Positions 8,001 to 17,875 are shown, numbered from the stretch's first letter. The stretch: DNA of 64,000 nucleotides from Ostreococcus mediterraneus (GCA_012295225.1 WMKK01000008.1:682001-746000), one strand, 5' to 3'. Made by a program: numbers and translations. The notes: a model not told the origin generated them from the sequence alone.

Positions 8001-10392
8001 ATGTTCGCGTCGCCCACGCGCGCGTTCGCCCCGGCGCGATGCGCGCGACGATGCGCGTCGTCCCAAACCCCGCGCATTCGCGCTGGCCTCCTCGACGCGT
8101 TCCGTTCGCCCAAGGCGCCCAAACACGTCGCGCCCGCGGCGGCGGCGGATGCGACGACGGTGGCGCGGTTGGAGCGCGCGATCGCGTTGACGGACGTGCG
8201 CGACGGTGGTGCGGTGAAGCCGACGACGACGAGACGGGCGATCATGGCGGGGAACTGGAAGATGAATCCAAAGACGGCGAGCGAGGCGGCGACGTTGGCG
8301 GCGCTCGTGGGAGCTGCGGCGGGTATGGATGGGGAGAGCGCGCGAGCGTGCGAGGTGCTCGTGTGTCCTCCGGCGCCGTTTATCGCGGATGTTGCGAGAA
8401 TTGTGCGTGTGCGATGCGATGTGTTTTGTGTGTTTTGTTTTGTGTGTGCGCGCGCCGTGTGCTGCGCGCGCGTATATGTGTAGGAGAGGGTGATATCCAT
8501 GCAATCTTACGCCGTCGTACAATTCATTCAATTCGACGCCAACGGCGCGAGGATGAAGAGACACTTACATTGTTGAGAATTGAAGCCGGTTAACTACCGT
8601 GACCGCTGCTTTTGAAATTGTTTTTGTCATAGTTACACTGACTCGCGATGACGGTGAAGTGTACGACGGTGTTGATGATGGATAACCTTTACGAGACGCG
8701 ATCGACGCCGCGTATCCTGGATTCGACTGACGTTATCCGCGCGTTTATGTTCCATCGCAGTTGGAAGGCACGGGCGTGGCTATTGGTGCGCAGAACATCT
8801 ACCACGAAGCCTCAGGAGCGTTTACGGGTGAAATGAGCGCGGAAATGGCCAAGTCTGTGGGATGCACGCACGTTCTCGTGGGACATTCCGAACGTCGCAC
8901 GTTGTTTGGAGAAACGGATGAGGTGTGCAACGTCAAGACGCGAAAGATTATTGATATGGGCATGACTGCGGTGTTGTGCATCGGGGAGACGAAGGAAGAA
9001 TACGAGGCGGGACAGGTGAAGAAGATTTGCGCGAGACAACTCGCAGGTGCGCTCGCGGGAATCGAGGCGACGGAAATGAATAAAGTTATCATCGCGTACG
9101 AACCCGTGTGGGCCATCGGAACGGGACTCACCGCGACGCCTGCGATTGCGCAGAGCGTACACGCGGGTATTCGCGATTGGGTGCGTGAAAACTATGGGAA
9201 CGCAGTGGCCAATAAAATTCAGATTCAGTACGGAGGTTCGGTTAAACCGGAGAGCGTGGATGAATTGATGCAAGCGCCGGATATCGACGGCTGCTTGGTC
9301 GGCGGCGCGTCGCTAAACGCCGACCAGTTTGGCCGAATCTTCAACTACGACGTCGCTCCCGAAGGCCCAACCAGGCTTTGGGCCGAAGAAGTCGTCGCGT
9401 GCGGGAACCAGCTCGGGGAAAGCCCTGTGTGGAGCGTCGAGCGCCAAATGCTGTACTGGGTAGACGCTCCGAGCGGCAGCTTGTATTCGTGGGATTTGAA
9501 GAGCGCGCCGACCAAGGTGAACTTTGGCGAGACGCTGGGATGCGTCGCGCTTCGTTCAAACAACACATTGTTGCTTGGTTTGGAATCGGGCTTGCACGCC
9601 TACGATCCAACCACAAAGGCGCTGACGTTTGTGAGCGAATTTGAAGCTGGGTTGAACACGCGGCCAAACGACGGTCGCACCGACCGCGAAGGAAACTTTG
9701 TGATTGGTTCGTACAACAACGCGCACCGCGTCGACGCGCAACCTATCGGTGGGTTGTGGCGTTTACCCGCCAACGGTGGCGCGCTCGAAGAAATGCTCGA
9801 CTACAAGTTCAGATGTTCCAACTGCATTTGCTTCACAAAGGATGGCGGCACGATGTTTTTCTGCGACACGCCGACCCGACGCATTTACCAGTTTGACTAC
9901 AACCCGCGAACCGGTCCATCCAACCGCAGATTATTGTACGAGCTCCCATCGAGCATGAACGGCGGTCCGGACGGCGCGCAATGCGACGCAAATGGCAACG
10001 TGTGGGCAGCCATCTCCGGCGCCGGACAAGTCATCCGCATCACCCCTCGCGGCGAAGTCGACCTCACCGTGGAGCTCCCCGTGAAGCAGCCGACATCCGT
10101 GACGTTTGGCGGCCCGGGCTTGAACACGCTGTTCATCACCACCCGTGCCGAAAATGGTCGCATCGACGCCGGATCGCTCTTTGCGTGCCAAGTCTTCGAC
10201 GTCGCTGGCGTTCCTGAAGCCGAATACGTCGATCGATCGCCCGTCAAAGGCGACGCCGTGAGCGCAAACATCGGCCCCGTGCGTCCCGGCCGCCCCGGCG
10301 CGGCGTCCGCAAAATTCTGCACCCAATGCGGCGTCGCGTTCGACAAACCAACCGCGCGCTTCTGCGCCCAATGCGGCACCGCGCGTCGATAA
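8001..10392 (+). CDS. Triosephosphate isomerase fused to SMP30/gluconolactonase-like domain and zinc ribbon, plastid-targeted
   Basis: Two exons, 8001-8402 and 8761-10392, joined in phase 0 across a 358-nt GT-AG intron with CTGAC about 30 nt before the acceptor; 677 aa. Residues 1-50 are a transit-peptide-like Ala/Arg/Ser sequence. The TPI domain (about 78-335) keeps all catalytic elements: NWK (Asn85, Lys87), GHSERR (His176), AYEPVWAIGTG (Glu248) and the phosphate loop GGSVKP. Without a stop it continues into a SMP30/regucalcin-type six-bladed propeller (about 342-635) with LGESPVW (Glu354), a NDGRTD segment and a GPDGAQCD segment at the expected metal-ligand sites. The tail holds CTQC and CAQC pairs (654/657 and 669/672), a double zinc ribbon. 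TPI interconverts DHAP and G3P in the plastid Calvin/glycolysis pathway. The SMP30 family includes lactonases, so coupling to a sugar lactone step is inference only. Confidence 0.9.
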
Positions 10393-10578
10393 CACACCTC
10401 GCGCCTCGATGGCTGTCATCATTCCATCATTCCAACCGACGCGCGCGGCGGCGCTCCGCGCTCCGCCTAGGATCCGAGCGCGCCTCCGCCGCGACGTTTG
10501 TCAATACCATTACACTACACCTCGCACGCATCACCACCGCCACCGCACCACCACGCGTTGTCATCATCCCAACATCCC

Positions 10579-13500
10579 ATGCACGTCCGCACGCATCCAC
10601 ACATCGTCATCACGCGCCGAACGCCATCCGCGCCGTTCCGCGACGTCCCGAGCCAAATGTCACAAATTTTGGCCGTTGAGCCGCGGCCCGTGAGATTCCC
10701 TTCGTTGCCTCACTCGTCGGTGCGCGCGATGCCTCCATCGGACGCGCCGTCGCCTATGCGGTTCAACCGCACCGAGGCCGCGCGTACCGACGCCGCGGAT
10801 GACGCCGCGGTGCGCGAGGCGCGACGGAATGCGACCGAGGATGACGACCACGCGTGGGTTGGGATTTCCGCCGCGGCGCGAACATCGACGCGCGGCGCGC
10901 GCACGTGGAACACGAACGCGCGCGAACGCTCGCTGACGACGAGTGCGACGTTTCGTACGATGATTGATCCGACGATATTGCAGCAACAGACGGATGCGGC
11001 GACGAGGATGAGCGCGTATTTGCAACGGGACGCAGAGGATGCGCCGAGAGCGAGCGCGGCGCATTTGGCGTTGCGCGCGAATGCGCGAGATTTGGATTTT
11101 GTTTCGCCGGAAAAGCAGAATGCGCCGGAAATGAGGCGATTGTCGGAGGATGATGTCGTGGGTTTTGAATCTAGGGAGGCGCGAACGTCGTTAAGGGGTG
11201 ATAGACAGACGGCGAGACCAGGGGCGAGACTGTCGCTCAACGCGCTCGAGGCGATGCAAGCCGAGGCGCGAGAGTCGACTTTTGCTGGGAGCGTGCGAAA
11301 GTCTATCGGGAAAAGGATGCAATCTTTTCGTAGAAGTGGCGGTGGTGGTAGTGGGAGGAGCTTCTATGGTGGGAACAGTGGGTCGGCGAGCATGTACGAG
11401 AGCAGCGTAAATGACAGCGACTCGTCGCGGACAAAGAGGCGAAAAAAGAAGAATAAAAAGTACAGAAGAAGTCCAGGCGTCGTCGCACCGACCAATAAGT
11501 TTGTGCAACGGTGGCAGGGATATGTTGCGTTCTTGCTGTGTTACATTGCCGTCGCGACGCCTTTGGAAGTCGGTTTTTTCGAGCCCAGTTTCAATTTCTT
11601 CTTCTACTTCAACCAACTCATCGCGCTGAGTTTTCTGATTGATATGATTTCGAACTTTTTCGTCGCCTTGTATGATCACAGAACCAATCATTACGTGTAT
11701 TGTCGAGTATACATTGCCGAGAAATATTTTCGATCGTGGTTTGTTGTGGATGCCGTATCTGTCATTCCATTCGATGCACTATATTTAGGCATCGGCACGA
11801 CGGCGTTTTCGCGACTATCGGCTTTAAGGATTTTTAGGCTACTACGTTTGGCCAAGCTAGTGAGAATGAACCAATTAGGCAAGATGTTCGATCGCGTGGA
11901 GTTGGTTTACACGATTGATTATACCATGCTTGCTCTGGTGAAGTTTGCGCTAACGGCGGTTATGTTTGCGCACTGGCTCGCGTGCGCGTACGGTTTGGTT
12001 GAGGAACTCGAAAGTTCTAAATATTCATGGATGCGTTCTACAGAATTCGGCAACGTCGTCATCGGTGCAGTCGATGAAGATCCACGCGACATCGTCAGTT
12101 CGTGGGATTTGTACGTTGCCGCATTGTACTGGTCTACAATGACCATTTCTACCATTGGTTACGGGGACATCGTTCCAGTGACGATGGTCGAGCGCGTGTA
12201 CGTCATCATCGCCATGCTTGTGGGTGCATTTGAGTACGGTTACATCGTAGGGGCTGTGTCAAACATTATCGCCACTCGAAACGAAAAAATTAACAAATTT
12301 CAGATGGTTATGCGGGACTTAAACGCCTTCTTGACGGATCACAACTTGCCGCAGCACTTGCGCGTGCGTTTACGAGAGTACTTCAAGTATCAGCTGCAGG
12401 GCACAGATGCACAAGTGCACCTCAAATTGCTTGACAGAATGTCCCCGGCCTTGCGCGGGGAATGTACGATCAGTATGAATAAATGGATGCGAGAATTAGA
12501 ATTTTTCAGGTATTGCCCCGAGCCTCTGGTAATTTCTCTTTCTATGCAAGTGACGGAGCAAATGTACCCACCGCAAGAGTTTTTATTTCAAGCCGGCGAC
12601 GTAATAACGAAAATGTTTCTCATTCGTAAGGGCGTCATATCTGTCGATGGTCGTTTGAGGTTGAGTGGTAAGACTGTGTGTGAGACTTGTCTCTACCTCG
12701 ACGAACCAGTGTACTACGCCGCGCAGGCGGTGACGTATGCCGAAATTTTTACTCTGGAAAAGCAGGTGTTCCACAATGCCCTGGAGAACTTTCCCGCATC
12801 GAAACAGTTTTTTCGAATGCAGGGAATAAAAAAGACTTTTAGAAATGAGATGCTAGCGTATTGCAAGGCTTGGCATGCGCTCAAGACGGATGGCGTCCAC
12901 GCAAAATTAGATGATATGCTCAACAAGCGCCCTGCGCACTATTTGAAAAAGTTGCGTTTGATTTACGGCGAAGACGGCGAAGGTATGGAGAATTCAAAAA
13001 TTCTTGATGTGAAAACCAAGGCTGCAACCTTGATCCAAAAGCGTTTCAGAGGGATGCTTCATCGCGTGTTGCTCCATCGAGTCCTTGTCGAGCGCGACGT
13101 CCAAGGCATCTTCCACAAAATGCTTCGAGAGCGCGATCCGGTAAGTTACACCGCGCGAGCTATCGATGTTTTTCACGCACGCATTGCGTATTCGTTGACC
13201 GAAGTTCACCGAAAGCTCAATGCGATGTTAGACGAAGTTGGTGCGGGTGAAATTCAAGCTGAAAAGCGAAGTGATTCATTGATGTCATCGGCGCTCCGAG
13301 CGGCGTCTGGTAAGGCGATGACGGAGAAGCGCGTCGTTAAACCTGGAGCGGGGACCACCCCATCGGCACTTCGACGGGAAAAGTCTTTGGCGGAAAGCTC
13401 GCAGGCTCAGGAAACGTCAGCGCCAGAAACTATTGTTCGCGCTCAAGGGTGGAGCACGCAAAACGCAAATCCGCCAGAACTCGCCTTGCAGGCGCGTGTA

Positions 13501-13746
13501 GAGGAGCTCACGGCGCGTCTCGTGCCGCTCGATCGAAGAATCACCAGCGCGCAAGCAAAACAATCCGCGGCACTGGCAGAGACGAATGAGCGATTGAATG
13601 ATCTATCCTCACAGCTCGAGATGTTGTTGAAGTTAACGGTGACAAACATGGAATCCGGGATTACTGAAACGCGAGAAGCGCGCTCAATGGCTCGCAGCGT
13701 TCGCGACCTCTCACCACCGCCCGCGAGCGAAGCCTCGAGGCGATAA
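10579..13746 (+). CDS. Voltage-gated, CNBD-containing ion channel (EAG/KAT-type) with IQ motif
   Basis: 1055 aa from the first in-frame ATG (10579); later ATGs at 10657 and 10729 are equally possible because the first ~280 residues are disordered, Ala/Arg/Ser rich. The six-TM channel core starts after a basic RRKKKNKKYRR cluster. It has an S4 with regularly spaced arginines (LRIFRLLRLAKLVRM), a K+-type pore TISTIGYGDIVP, a C-linker, and a CNBD-like fold around RKGVISVDGRLRLSGK. The cassette lacks FGE and the conserved Arg, so it probably does not bind cyclic nucleotides, as in EAG/KAT channels. An IQ calmodulin motif (LIQKRFRGMLHR) and a C-terminal coiled coil follow. Likely a plasma-membrane K+ channel; rectification direction cannot be read from sequence. 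Confidence 0.85.
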   Translation: MHVRTHPHIVITRRTPSAPFRDVPSQMSQILAVEPRPVRFPSLPHSSVRAMPPSDAPSPMRFNRTEAARTDAADDAAVREARRNATEDDDHAWVGISAAARTSTRGARTWNTNARERSLTTSATFRTMIDPTILQQQTDAATRMSAYLQRDAEDAPRASAAHLALRANARDLDFVSPEKQNAPEMRRLSEDDVVGFESREARTSLRGDRQTARPGARLSLNALEAMQAEARESTFAGSVRKSIGKRMQSFRRSGGGGSGRSFYGGNSGSASMYESSVNDSDSSRTKRRKKKNKKYRRSPGVVAPTNKFVQRWQGYVAFLLCYIAVATPLEVGFFEPSFNFFFYFNQLIALSFLIDMISNFFVALYDHRTNHYVYCRVYIAEKYFRSWFVVDAVSVIPFDALYLGIGTTAFSRLSALRIFRLLRLAKLVRMNQLGKMFDRVELVYTIDYTMLALVKFALTAVMFAHWLACAYGLVEELESSKYSWMRSTEFGNVVIGAVDEDPRDIVSSWDLYVAALYWSTMTISTIGYGDIVPVTMVERVYVIIAMLVGAFEYGYIVGAVSNIIATRNEKINKFQMVMRDLNAFLTDHNLPQHLRVRLREYFKYQLQGTDAQVHLKLLDRMSPALRGECTISMNKWMRELEFFRYCPEPLVISLSMQVTEQMYPPQEFLFQAGDVITKMFLIRKGVISVDGRLRLSGKTVCETCLYLDEPVYYAAQAVTYAEIFTLEKQVFHNALENFPASKQFFRMQGIKKTFRNEMLAYCKAWHALKTDGVHAKLDDMLNKRPAHYLKKLRLIYGEDGEGMENSKILDVKTKAATLIQKRFRGMLHRVLLHRVLVERDVQGIFHKMLRERDPVSYTARAIDVFHARIAYSLTEVHRKLNAMLDEVGAGEIQAEKRSDSLMSSALRAASGKAMTEKRVVKPGAGTTPSALRREKSLAESSQAQETSAPETIVRAQGWSTQNANPPELALQARVEELTARLVPLDRRITSAQAKQSAALAETNERLNDLSSQLEMLLKLTVTNMESGITETREARSMARSVRDLSPPPASEASRR

Positions 13747-13804
13747 TAATTCTAGTCAGCACTGCACGCACATGTAGTAATTATAATAGGAAACTAACTG
13801 CTAA

Positions 13805-14365
13805 TCACACGGTGCTCAAAATCGCTTTGAGTCGCTCGGCGTGCGAGTCCGTCAAACCAACATCGTGCGTCGTTCGTACGAACGCCCCAGACCACGCGTG
13901 GTCATCCGGTACCACAGCCTTGTCGTCGACAATCGCAAACGCAGGCCAATCGCCTTCGTCGATCCCGTACACACGCTTTAAATATTCTTCAATTTCCAAC
14001 ACGCGCGCCAGGTGAACTTTATCGTCGTGCGCGACTGAGTCCCCCAAGTGCGGCTCCCCAGCCGTGCGTCCGACCACGCACCCTTTTCGCAACCCGTGGC
14101 GCTCGAACGTGTACCCAATATATCGCTCAAACGATCGCCAATACGAACTCAACACGATATCCGCATCCGATGACGTGATGATGTCTTGCAAGCGTTGCAC
14201 TTTATCATCTTCCACGATGATTTGCTTTGCCGTCGCCGTGCGATTCAACACGCCGTCAATGTCAAGAAACAGCACCGGACGCGCTCGGCGAACTGTTGAC
14301 GACGCCTTCGCAGTCGCCTGCGCGCACACGCGCACGGGTGCGCGCGCGCTCGTCACGGTGGCCAT
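13805..14365 (-). CDS. HAD-superfamily protein (HAD/SAK-like phosphatase)
   Basis: 186 aa. An N-terminal ~27 residues rich in Ala/Thr/Ser/Arg without acids suggest organelle (plastid or mitochondrial) targeting. The HAD core begins RPVLFLDIDGVLN with the nucleophile and acid aspartates at 35 and 37, followed by motif II-like LSSYWR and a C-terminal acidic motif (AIVDDKAV, then PDDHAW). The short compact form with DIDGVLN and SSYWR resembles the HAD domains grouped as 'Swiss army knife RNA repair-like' and related small phosphatases. The substrate is unknown. Its ATG is only 54 bp from that of the divergent DHHC gene. Confidence 0.7.
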   Translation of the reverse strand: MATVTSARAPVRVCAQATAKASSTVRRARPVLFLDIDGVLNRTATAKQIIVEDDKVQRLQDIITSSDADIVLSSYWRSFERYIGYTFERHGLRKGCVVGRTAGEPHLGDSVAHDDKVHLARVLEIEEYLKRVYGIDEGDWPAFAIVDDKAVVPDDHAWSGAFVRTTHDVGLTDSHAERLKAILSTV

Positions 14366-14419
14366 GCGCGCGCCACAGTGCGGCTGTCAAGAAACAGCAC
14401 ATCGTCGCGCTCGAGCGAC

Positions 14420-15559
14420 ATGTCGACCGCCGCGCTCGCCCTGGCCGCGTGCGTCGCGTTGAGCGCCATGGCGGTGCTCATCCTCGGCCCGACGGAGCGG
14501 TGCGCGCACACCGCGCTCGGGCGCGCGTACGAAGGCGTGCACTCGGGACAGTGGCTGGTGTCCGCGTTGGCGCTGCCTCTCGGTCGCGCGCGCGCGAACG
14601 CCCTCGCGCGGCGCTGTCAGGACGCCCTGTGCGACGCGCCGAACCCGTTCGGACAAGCCGTGTACGTGCTGCTCGTGCTCGGCGGACATAAGAGCTTTAT
14701 TGATGGCGTGCAAAGTGTGCACTTGCACTCGCTCGCGTGGGCTCGAGCGACGAGCGGGACGTTTACGCTCGCGCTCGCGACGTGGATCGTCGTGTGCTGC
14801 ACCGATCCGGGCGTGATAACGCGGGAGAATAATGATGTATATTTAGCGGCGTATGAGTACGATGACGTGGTGTATCATCGGAAGGAGTGTCGGACGCTCG
14901 GCGTCGCGGCTCCGGCGCGAAGCAAATTTTGTACGACGACAAAGCGACGCGTCGCGCGATTCGACCACTTTTGCGTGTGGGTCAATAACACCGTTGGTGC
15001 GAACAACACGAGGTGGTTTTTATTGTTTTTAGCCGCGCAGACGTGGTTGGTGACGTACGTTACTGGGGCGTGCGCATACGCGGTGTGGCGGGATTTACGC
15101 GACCGCGACGCGTGGAACATCGTCTTTGAAGGATACACCAAACGCGGCGAGCGACGAACGATCGGGAACGATCCATTCGACATAGGAAGACGCTTTATTA
15201 TGTATCACTACGGTGCTGCGGTGTTGTTAGGGGTGTTTTGTGCCGTCATAGGTGTAGGATTAATGTTTTTCTTGGCGTATCACATTCGATTGGCGGCGAC
15301 CAACGTGACGACAAACGAAGAGTTCAAATGGGACGTCGTTCGAGATTCGGTCGAGATGACGAAGAATTCGAAAGCGAAAGTTGACGACACAGACGCAGAC
15401 GATAATGATGGTGCACCAGCCGATATAGACTGGGACGACATCATGAAGAACAAGTACGACCGTGGAATCCTAAACAACTTTCTGGAAGTCATGTTTCCAC
15501 CAGTGCCGACGCCTTCGATGTGGCGACTTCCTTGCGCGCGAGAGACATCAGCACCATAG
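14420..15559 (+). CDS. DHHC-family protein S-acyltransferase with divergent DHFC core
   Basis: 379 aa with four predicted membrane spans (about 3-22, 80-98, 112-127 and the two after the core at 197-220 and 270-295, one of which may be partial). The cytosolic cysteine-rich loop lies at about 150-200. The catalytic tetrad reads D182-H-F-C185 (FDHFCVW) instead of DHHC. Most zinc ligands of the CRD are gone: the positions expected at C160, C174, C177 and the NC of NCxG are Leu, Thr, Arg and Thr. Flanking family features persist (PARSKFC, VARFDH, NTVGANNTRWF), and the DPG motif precedes the loop (CTDPGVI). The family palmitoylates proteins at Golgi/plasma membrane. With catalytic Cys185 retained, activity is possible but the fold must rely less on zinc. 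Earlier in-frame codons are non-ATG, so the start at 14420 is preferred. Confidence 0.82.
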   Translation: MSTAALALAACVALSAMAVLILGPTERCAHTALGRAYEGVHSGQWLVSALALPLGRARANALARRCQDALCDAPNPFGQAVYVLLVLGGHKSFIDGVQSVHLHSLAWARATSGTFTLALATWIVVCCTDPGVITRENNDVYLAAYEYDDVVYHRKECRTLGVAAPARSKFCTTTKRRVARFDHFCVWVNNTVGANNTRWFLLFLAAQTWLVTYVTGACAYAVWRDLRDRDAWNIVFEGYTKRGERRTIGNDPFDIGRRFIMYHYGAAVLLGVFCAVIGVGLMFFLAYHIRLAATNVTTNEEFKWDVVRDSVEMTKNSKAKVDDTDADDNDGAPADIDWDDIMKNKYDRGILNNFLEVMFPPVPTPSMWRLPCARETSAP

Positions 15560-15610
15560 CATAGCACCCATGTAAATTCTAGTTCAAGGTACATAACAAT
15601 AACATCGCGA

Positions 15611-16345
15611 CTACGTCGATAGCGACGCCAGGAAATCCCGAAGAATCGGCGCGCCAGTTTCGTCCAAACGCGGCACCGAGTGCCCGCCCGCGTGCGTCAC
15701 CATCGTTGCAGCTGATGACTCAAATTTACGAAACAACTGCTCGCTCATCGTCACTGGCATCACGCGATCATTCTTACCAATCACATGCAACGTCGGTACG
15801 CGGACGTCTGATAATACCAAGTTTCGCGTCTCCGTCGCGCGCGACGCCATCCCGGAGACTAATATCGCAAACGAAAACCGCGCCGCCAGCGCCGGGGTGC
15901 CGAGCACAATTCCAACCAACGTCGCGCCCTGACTAAATCCCATGATCCCATCGAACGATTCACCCTTTGCGTCGGCGTCCGCGCACGCGAGCTCAATCGC
16001 GCGCAACGACGCCTCTACGCCGTCGTACGACGTCACGCCCGCTCCATCGTCTCTCGCGTTCCACCACTCGTATCGACCGCCTTCGGCGCCAAAAAACGCG
16101 GTGACGTCTGCGGGTACGTCTCCAGACGCCGCGTGCGGCGCATCGATGGCGATGAACTCGACGTCGCGCGCGTAATCATCAAACCATCTCGCCATCTTCA
16201 TTTGCGTGTGCAGTATCGCAGACGACGTGCGGAACGAGTGCAGGCACAGCACGCGGCGCGGCGGCGGCGACAACGGTGCGGGCGTCGCAGACATGGCGCG
16301 CGGTGCGATGTGATGACGCACGACGGCGATGCGGAGCGCGCGCAT
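15611..16345 (-). CDS. FSH1/OVCA2-family serine hydrolase
   Basis: 244 aa alpha/beta hydrolase of the FSH family (pfam FSH1; yeast FSH1-3, human OVCA2). The catalytic triad is visible: nucleophile Ser138 in GFSQG, Asp193 in GKNDRVMP and His222 in HAGGHSVP. The domain starts at RRVLCLHSF (31), the classic opening of the family. The first 17 residues (MRALRIAVVRHHIAPRA) are basic and could be a mitochondrial presequence, or translation may start at Met18 (16294), giving a cytosolic enzyme. OVCA2 cleaves long-chain esters; the physiological substrate here is unknown. The gene is divergent from the PET117-like gene with only 23 bp between ATGs. Confidence 0.85.
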   Translation of the reverse strand: MRALRIAVVRHHIAPRAMSATPAPLSPPPRRVLCLHSFRTSSAILHTQMKMARWFDDYARDVEFIAIDAPHAASGDVPADVTAFFGAEGGRYEWWNARDDGAGVTSYDGVEASLRAIELACADADAKGESFDGIMGFSQGATLVGIVLGTPALAARFSFAILVSGMASRATETRNLVLSDVRVPTLHVIGKNDRVMPVTMSEQLFRKFESSAATMVTHAGGHSVPRLDETGAPILRDFLASLST

Positions 16346-16368
16346 GTGACGCGCGAACGCGCCAGAGC

Positions 16369-16527
16369 ATGCCTCCTCGGCCGAGTAATCTTTTTTTTGG
16401 CGTCGTCACGCTCGCAACCGCGATCGGGGTCTACGCCGTGCACGAGGATCAACAGGACGAGAAGCGTCGATTGCGCGAGGGCGTGATACGCGACGTCGAA
16501 CGGTTGAAGCGACGGGAAGGGGAGTAG
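16369..16527 (+). CDS. PET117-like cytochrome c oxidase assembly factor (very small)
   Basis: 52 aa. It has an N-terminal membrane-anchor helix (NLFFGVVTLATAIGVYAVH) followed by a charged helix (QQDEKRRLREGVIRDVERLKRRE). This is the arrangement and spacing of PET117: one short hydrophobic segment, then VH, then a Q/E/R-rich helix with GV(I/L)RD. PET117 is a mitochondrial inner-membrane protein that acts with MR-1S/COX15 in complex IV assembly. The ATG at 16369 gives the family-typical start; upstream in-frame codons add only a low-complexity Arg/Cys stretch. The family call rests on a short sequence, so it is moderately sure. Confidence 0.65.
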   Translation: MPPRPSNLFFGVVTLATAIGVYAVHEDQQDEKRRLREGVIRDVERLKRREGE

Positions 16528-16576
16528 CGCGGCACGAGAGGAGAGCGTTTTTGGATTAGTAGTTTGTAGAGAAACC

Positions 16577-17875
16577 ATGGCGCCGCGCACGCGAACGAGC
16601 GTAAAGGCACCAGTGTTGGCGTGTGGAGACGATGTGGTGGCTTCGGATGCGCACAGGGTGCGCGATGTGCGTGCGCTGGGCGCGATGGCGCTCGCGCCGG
16701 CGGTGATTGCGTTCGCCGCGGGCGTGTCAGACGTCGGCGCTCGAGCGTGCGTGGCGAGCGCCAGCGTCGTGAGCTACGGCGCATACGTCATGACGTTGCG
16801 CATGTTACCTTTTGTGATGGCGAAAACGTCCGCGCGTGGGATGACGGGATTTGATTTGAATAAGAAAGGCACGCCGTTGGGGAGCGCGGCGGTGCCAGAG
16901 AGCGGTGGGCTGGCGAGCGGTTGCGCGTACGCGGCGGCTTTAACGATGATACAGCTCTGTCAGCGAGGTATCCGGTGGTGTTTCGGACATACTATCAGTG
17001 CTGGCTACGCAGATTGGGCGTTGGAGCAAAACAGCGCGCTGGCGTGCGTCGGATTTATGATTTTCTTGGGGTTTGTCGACGACGTGTTGGATTTGCCGTG
17101 GCGAGTGAAAATCGTCACCCCAGGATTCGCGGCGTTGCCTTTACTTTTATCCTACAGCGGGGCGACGACGGTGTTGATACCAGCGCCAATTCGCGCGTTG
17201 TTAAAATTACCCGCGAGCTTGCGTGCGGTGAACATCGGTCCGTTGTACTTGCTGTACATGTTTCTCATGGTGGTGTTTTGCTCAAATTCCATTAATATTC
17301 ACGCTGGATTGAATGGTTTGGAAGCAGGACAATCGCTCATCATCGCCGGAGCTATATTGCTGCTGAACGTCATGTCGCTCGCGAACGATCCTTCGGTGGA
17401 GCCCATCACCGCGGGTGCGCATTTATTTAGCATTTTCTTGACGTTGCCGTTCTTTGCGACGACGCTCGCGTTGCTGCGGTTCAATTGGTACCCGTCGCGC
17501 GTCTTTGTCGGTGATACATACACGTATTTCGCAGGCATGACATTAGGTGTCGTCGGTACGCTTGGTCACTTTAGCGAGACGTTGCTTTTGTTCTTCTTGC
17601 CGCAAGTTCTGAATTTTGTGTACAGTACGCCGCAACTGTTCAAGCTCGTGCATTGCCCGCGACATCGACTTCCTGTGTTCAACGCGAAGACAGGACTGTT
17701 GCATCCGTCCAAGGCGACGCCGACGCGATACAACATGAATCTGGTAACTTTATTCTTAAGACTCTTTGGTCCGTGTACTGAGCGCACGCTGTGTATGCGC
17801 TTATTGGCGTTTCAGTTTGCGTCGTGCGCGCTCGCATTCGCCGCGAGGTACATCCTCACGGGCGTATGGAAGTAG
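16577..17875 (+). CDS. ALG7: UDP-GlcNAc:dolichyl-phosphate GlcNAc-1-P transferase
   Basis: 432 aa polytopic protein with about ten hydrophobic segments. It is of the MraY/WecA/DPAGT1 family: the early loop has GFDLNKKGTPLGSAAVPESGG, the cytosolic Asp pair is in FLGFVDDVLDLPWRVK, and the substrate loop is NSINIHAGLNGLEAGQS. The later catalytic loop reads WYPSRVFVGDTYTYFAG, and the C-terminal HCPRHRLP segment is typical of eukaryotic GPT. It performs the first committed step of N-glycan precursor synthesis at the ER membrane and is the target of tunicamycin. It lies 49 bp downstream of the PET117-like gene on the same strand, so the two may share a read-through transcript, though each has its own ATG. 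Confidence 0.93.
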   Translation: MAPRTRTSVKAPVLACGDDVVASDAHRVRDVRALGAMALAPAVIAFAAGVSDVGARACVASASVVSYGAYVMTLRMLPFVMAKTSARGMTGFDLNKKGTPLGSAAVPESGGLASGCAYAAALTMIQLCQRGIRWCFGHTISAGYADWALEQNSALACVGFMIFLGFVDDVLDLPWRVKIVTPGFAALPLLLSYSGATTVLIPAPIRALLKLPASLRAVNIGPLYLLYMFLMVVFCSNSINIHAGLNGLEAGQSLIIAGAILLLNVMSLANDPSVEPITAGAHLFSIFLTLPFFATTLALLRFNWYPSRVFVGDTYTYFAGMTLGVVGTLGHFSETLLLFFLPQVLNFVYSTPQLFKLVHCPRHRLPVFNAKTGLLHPSKATPTRYNMNLVTLFLRLFGPCTERTLCMRLLAFQFASCALAFAARYILTGVWK

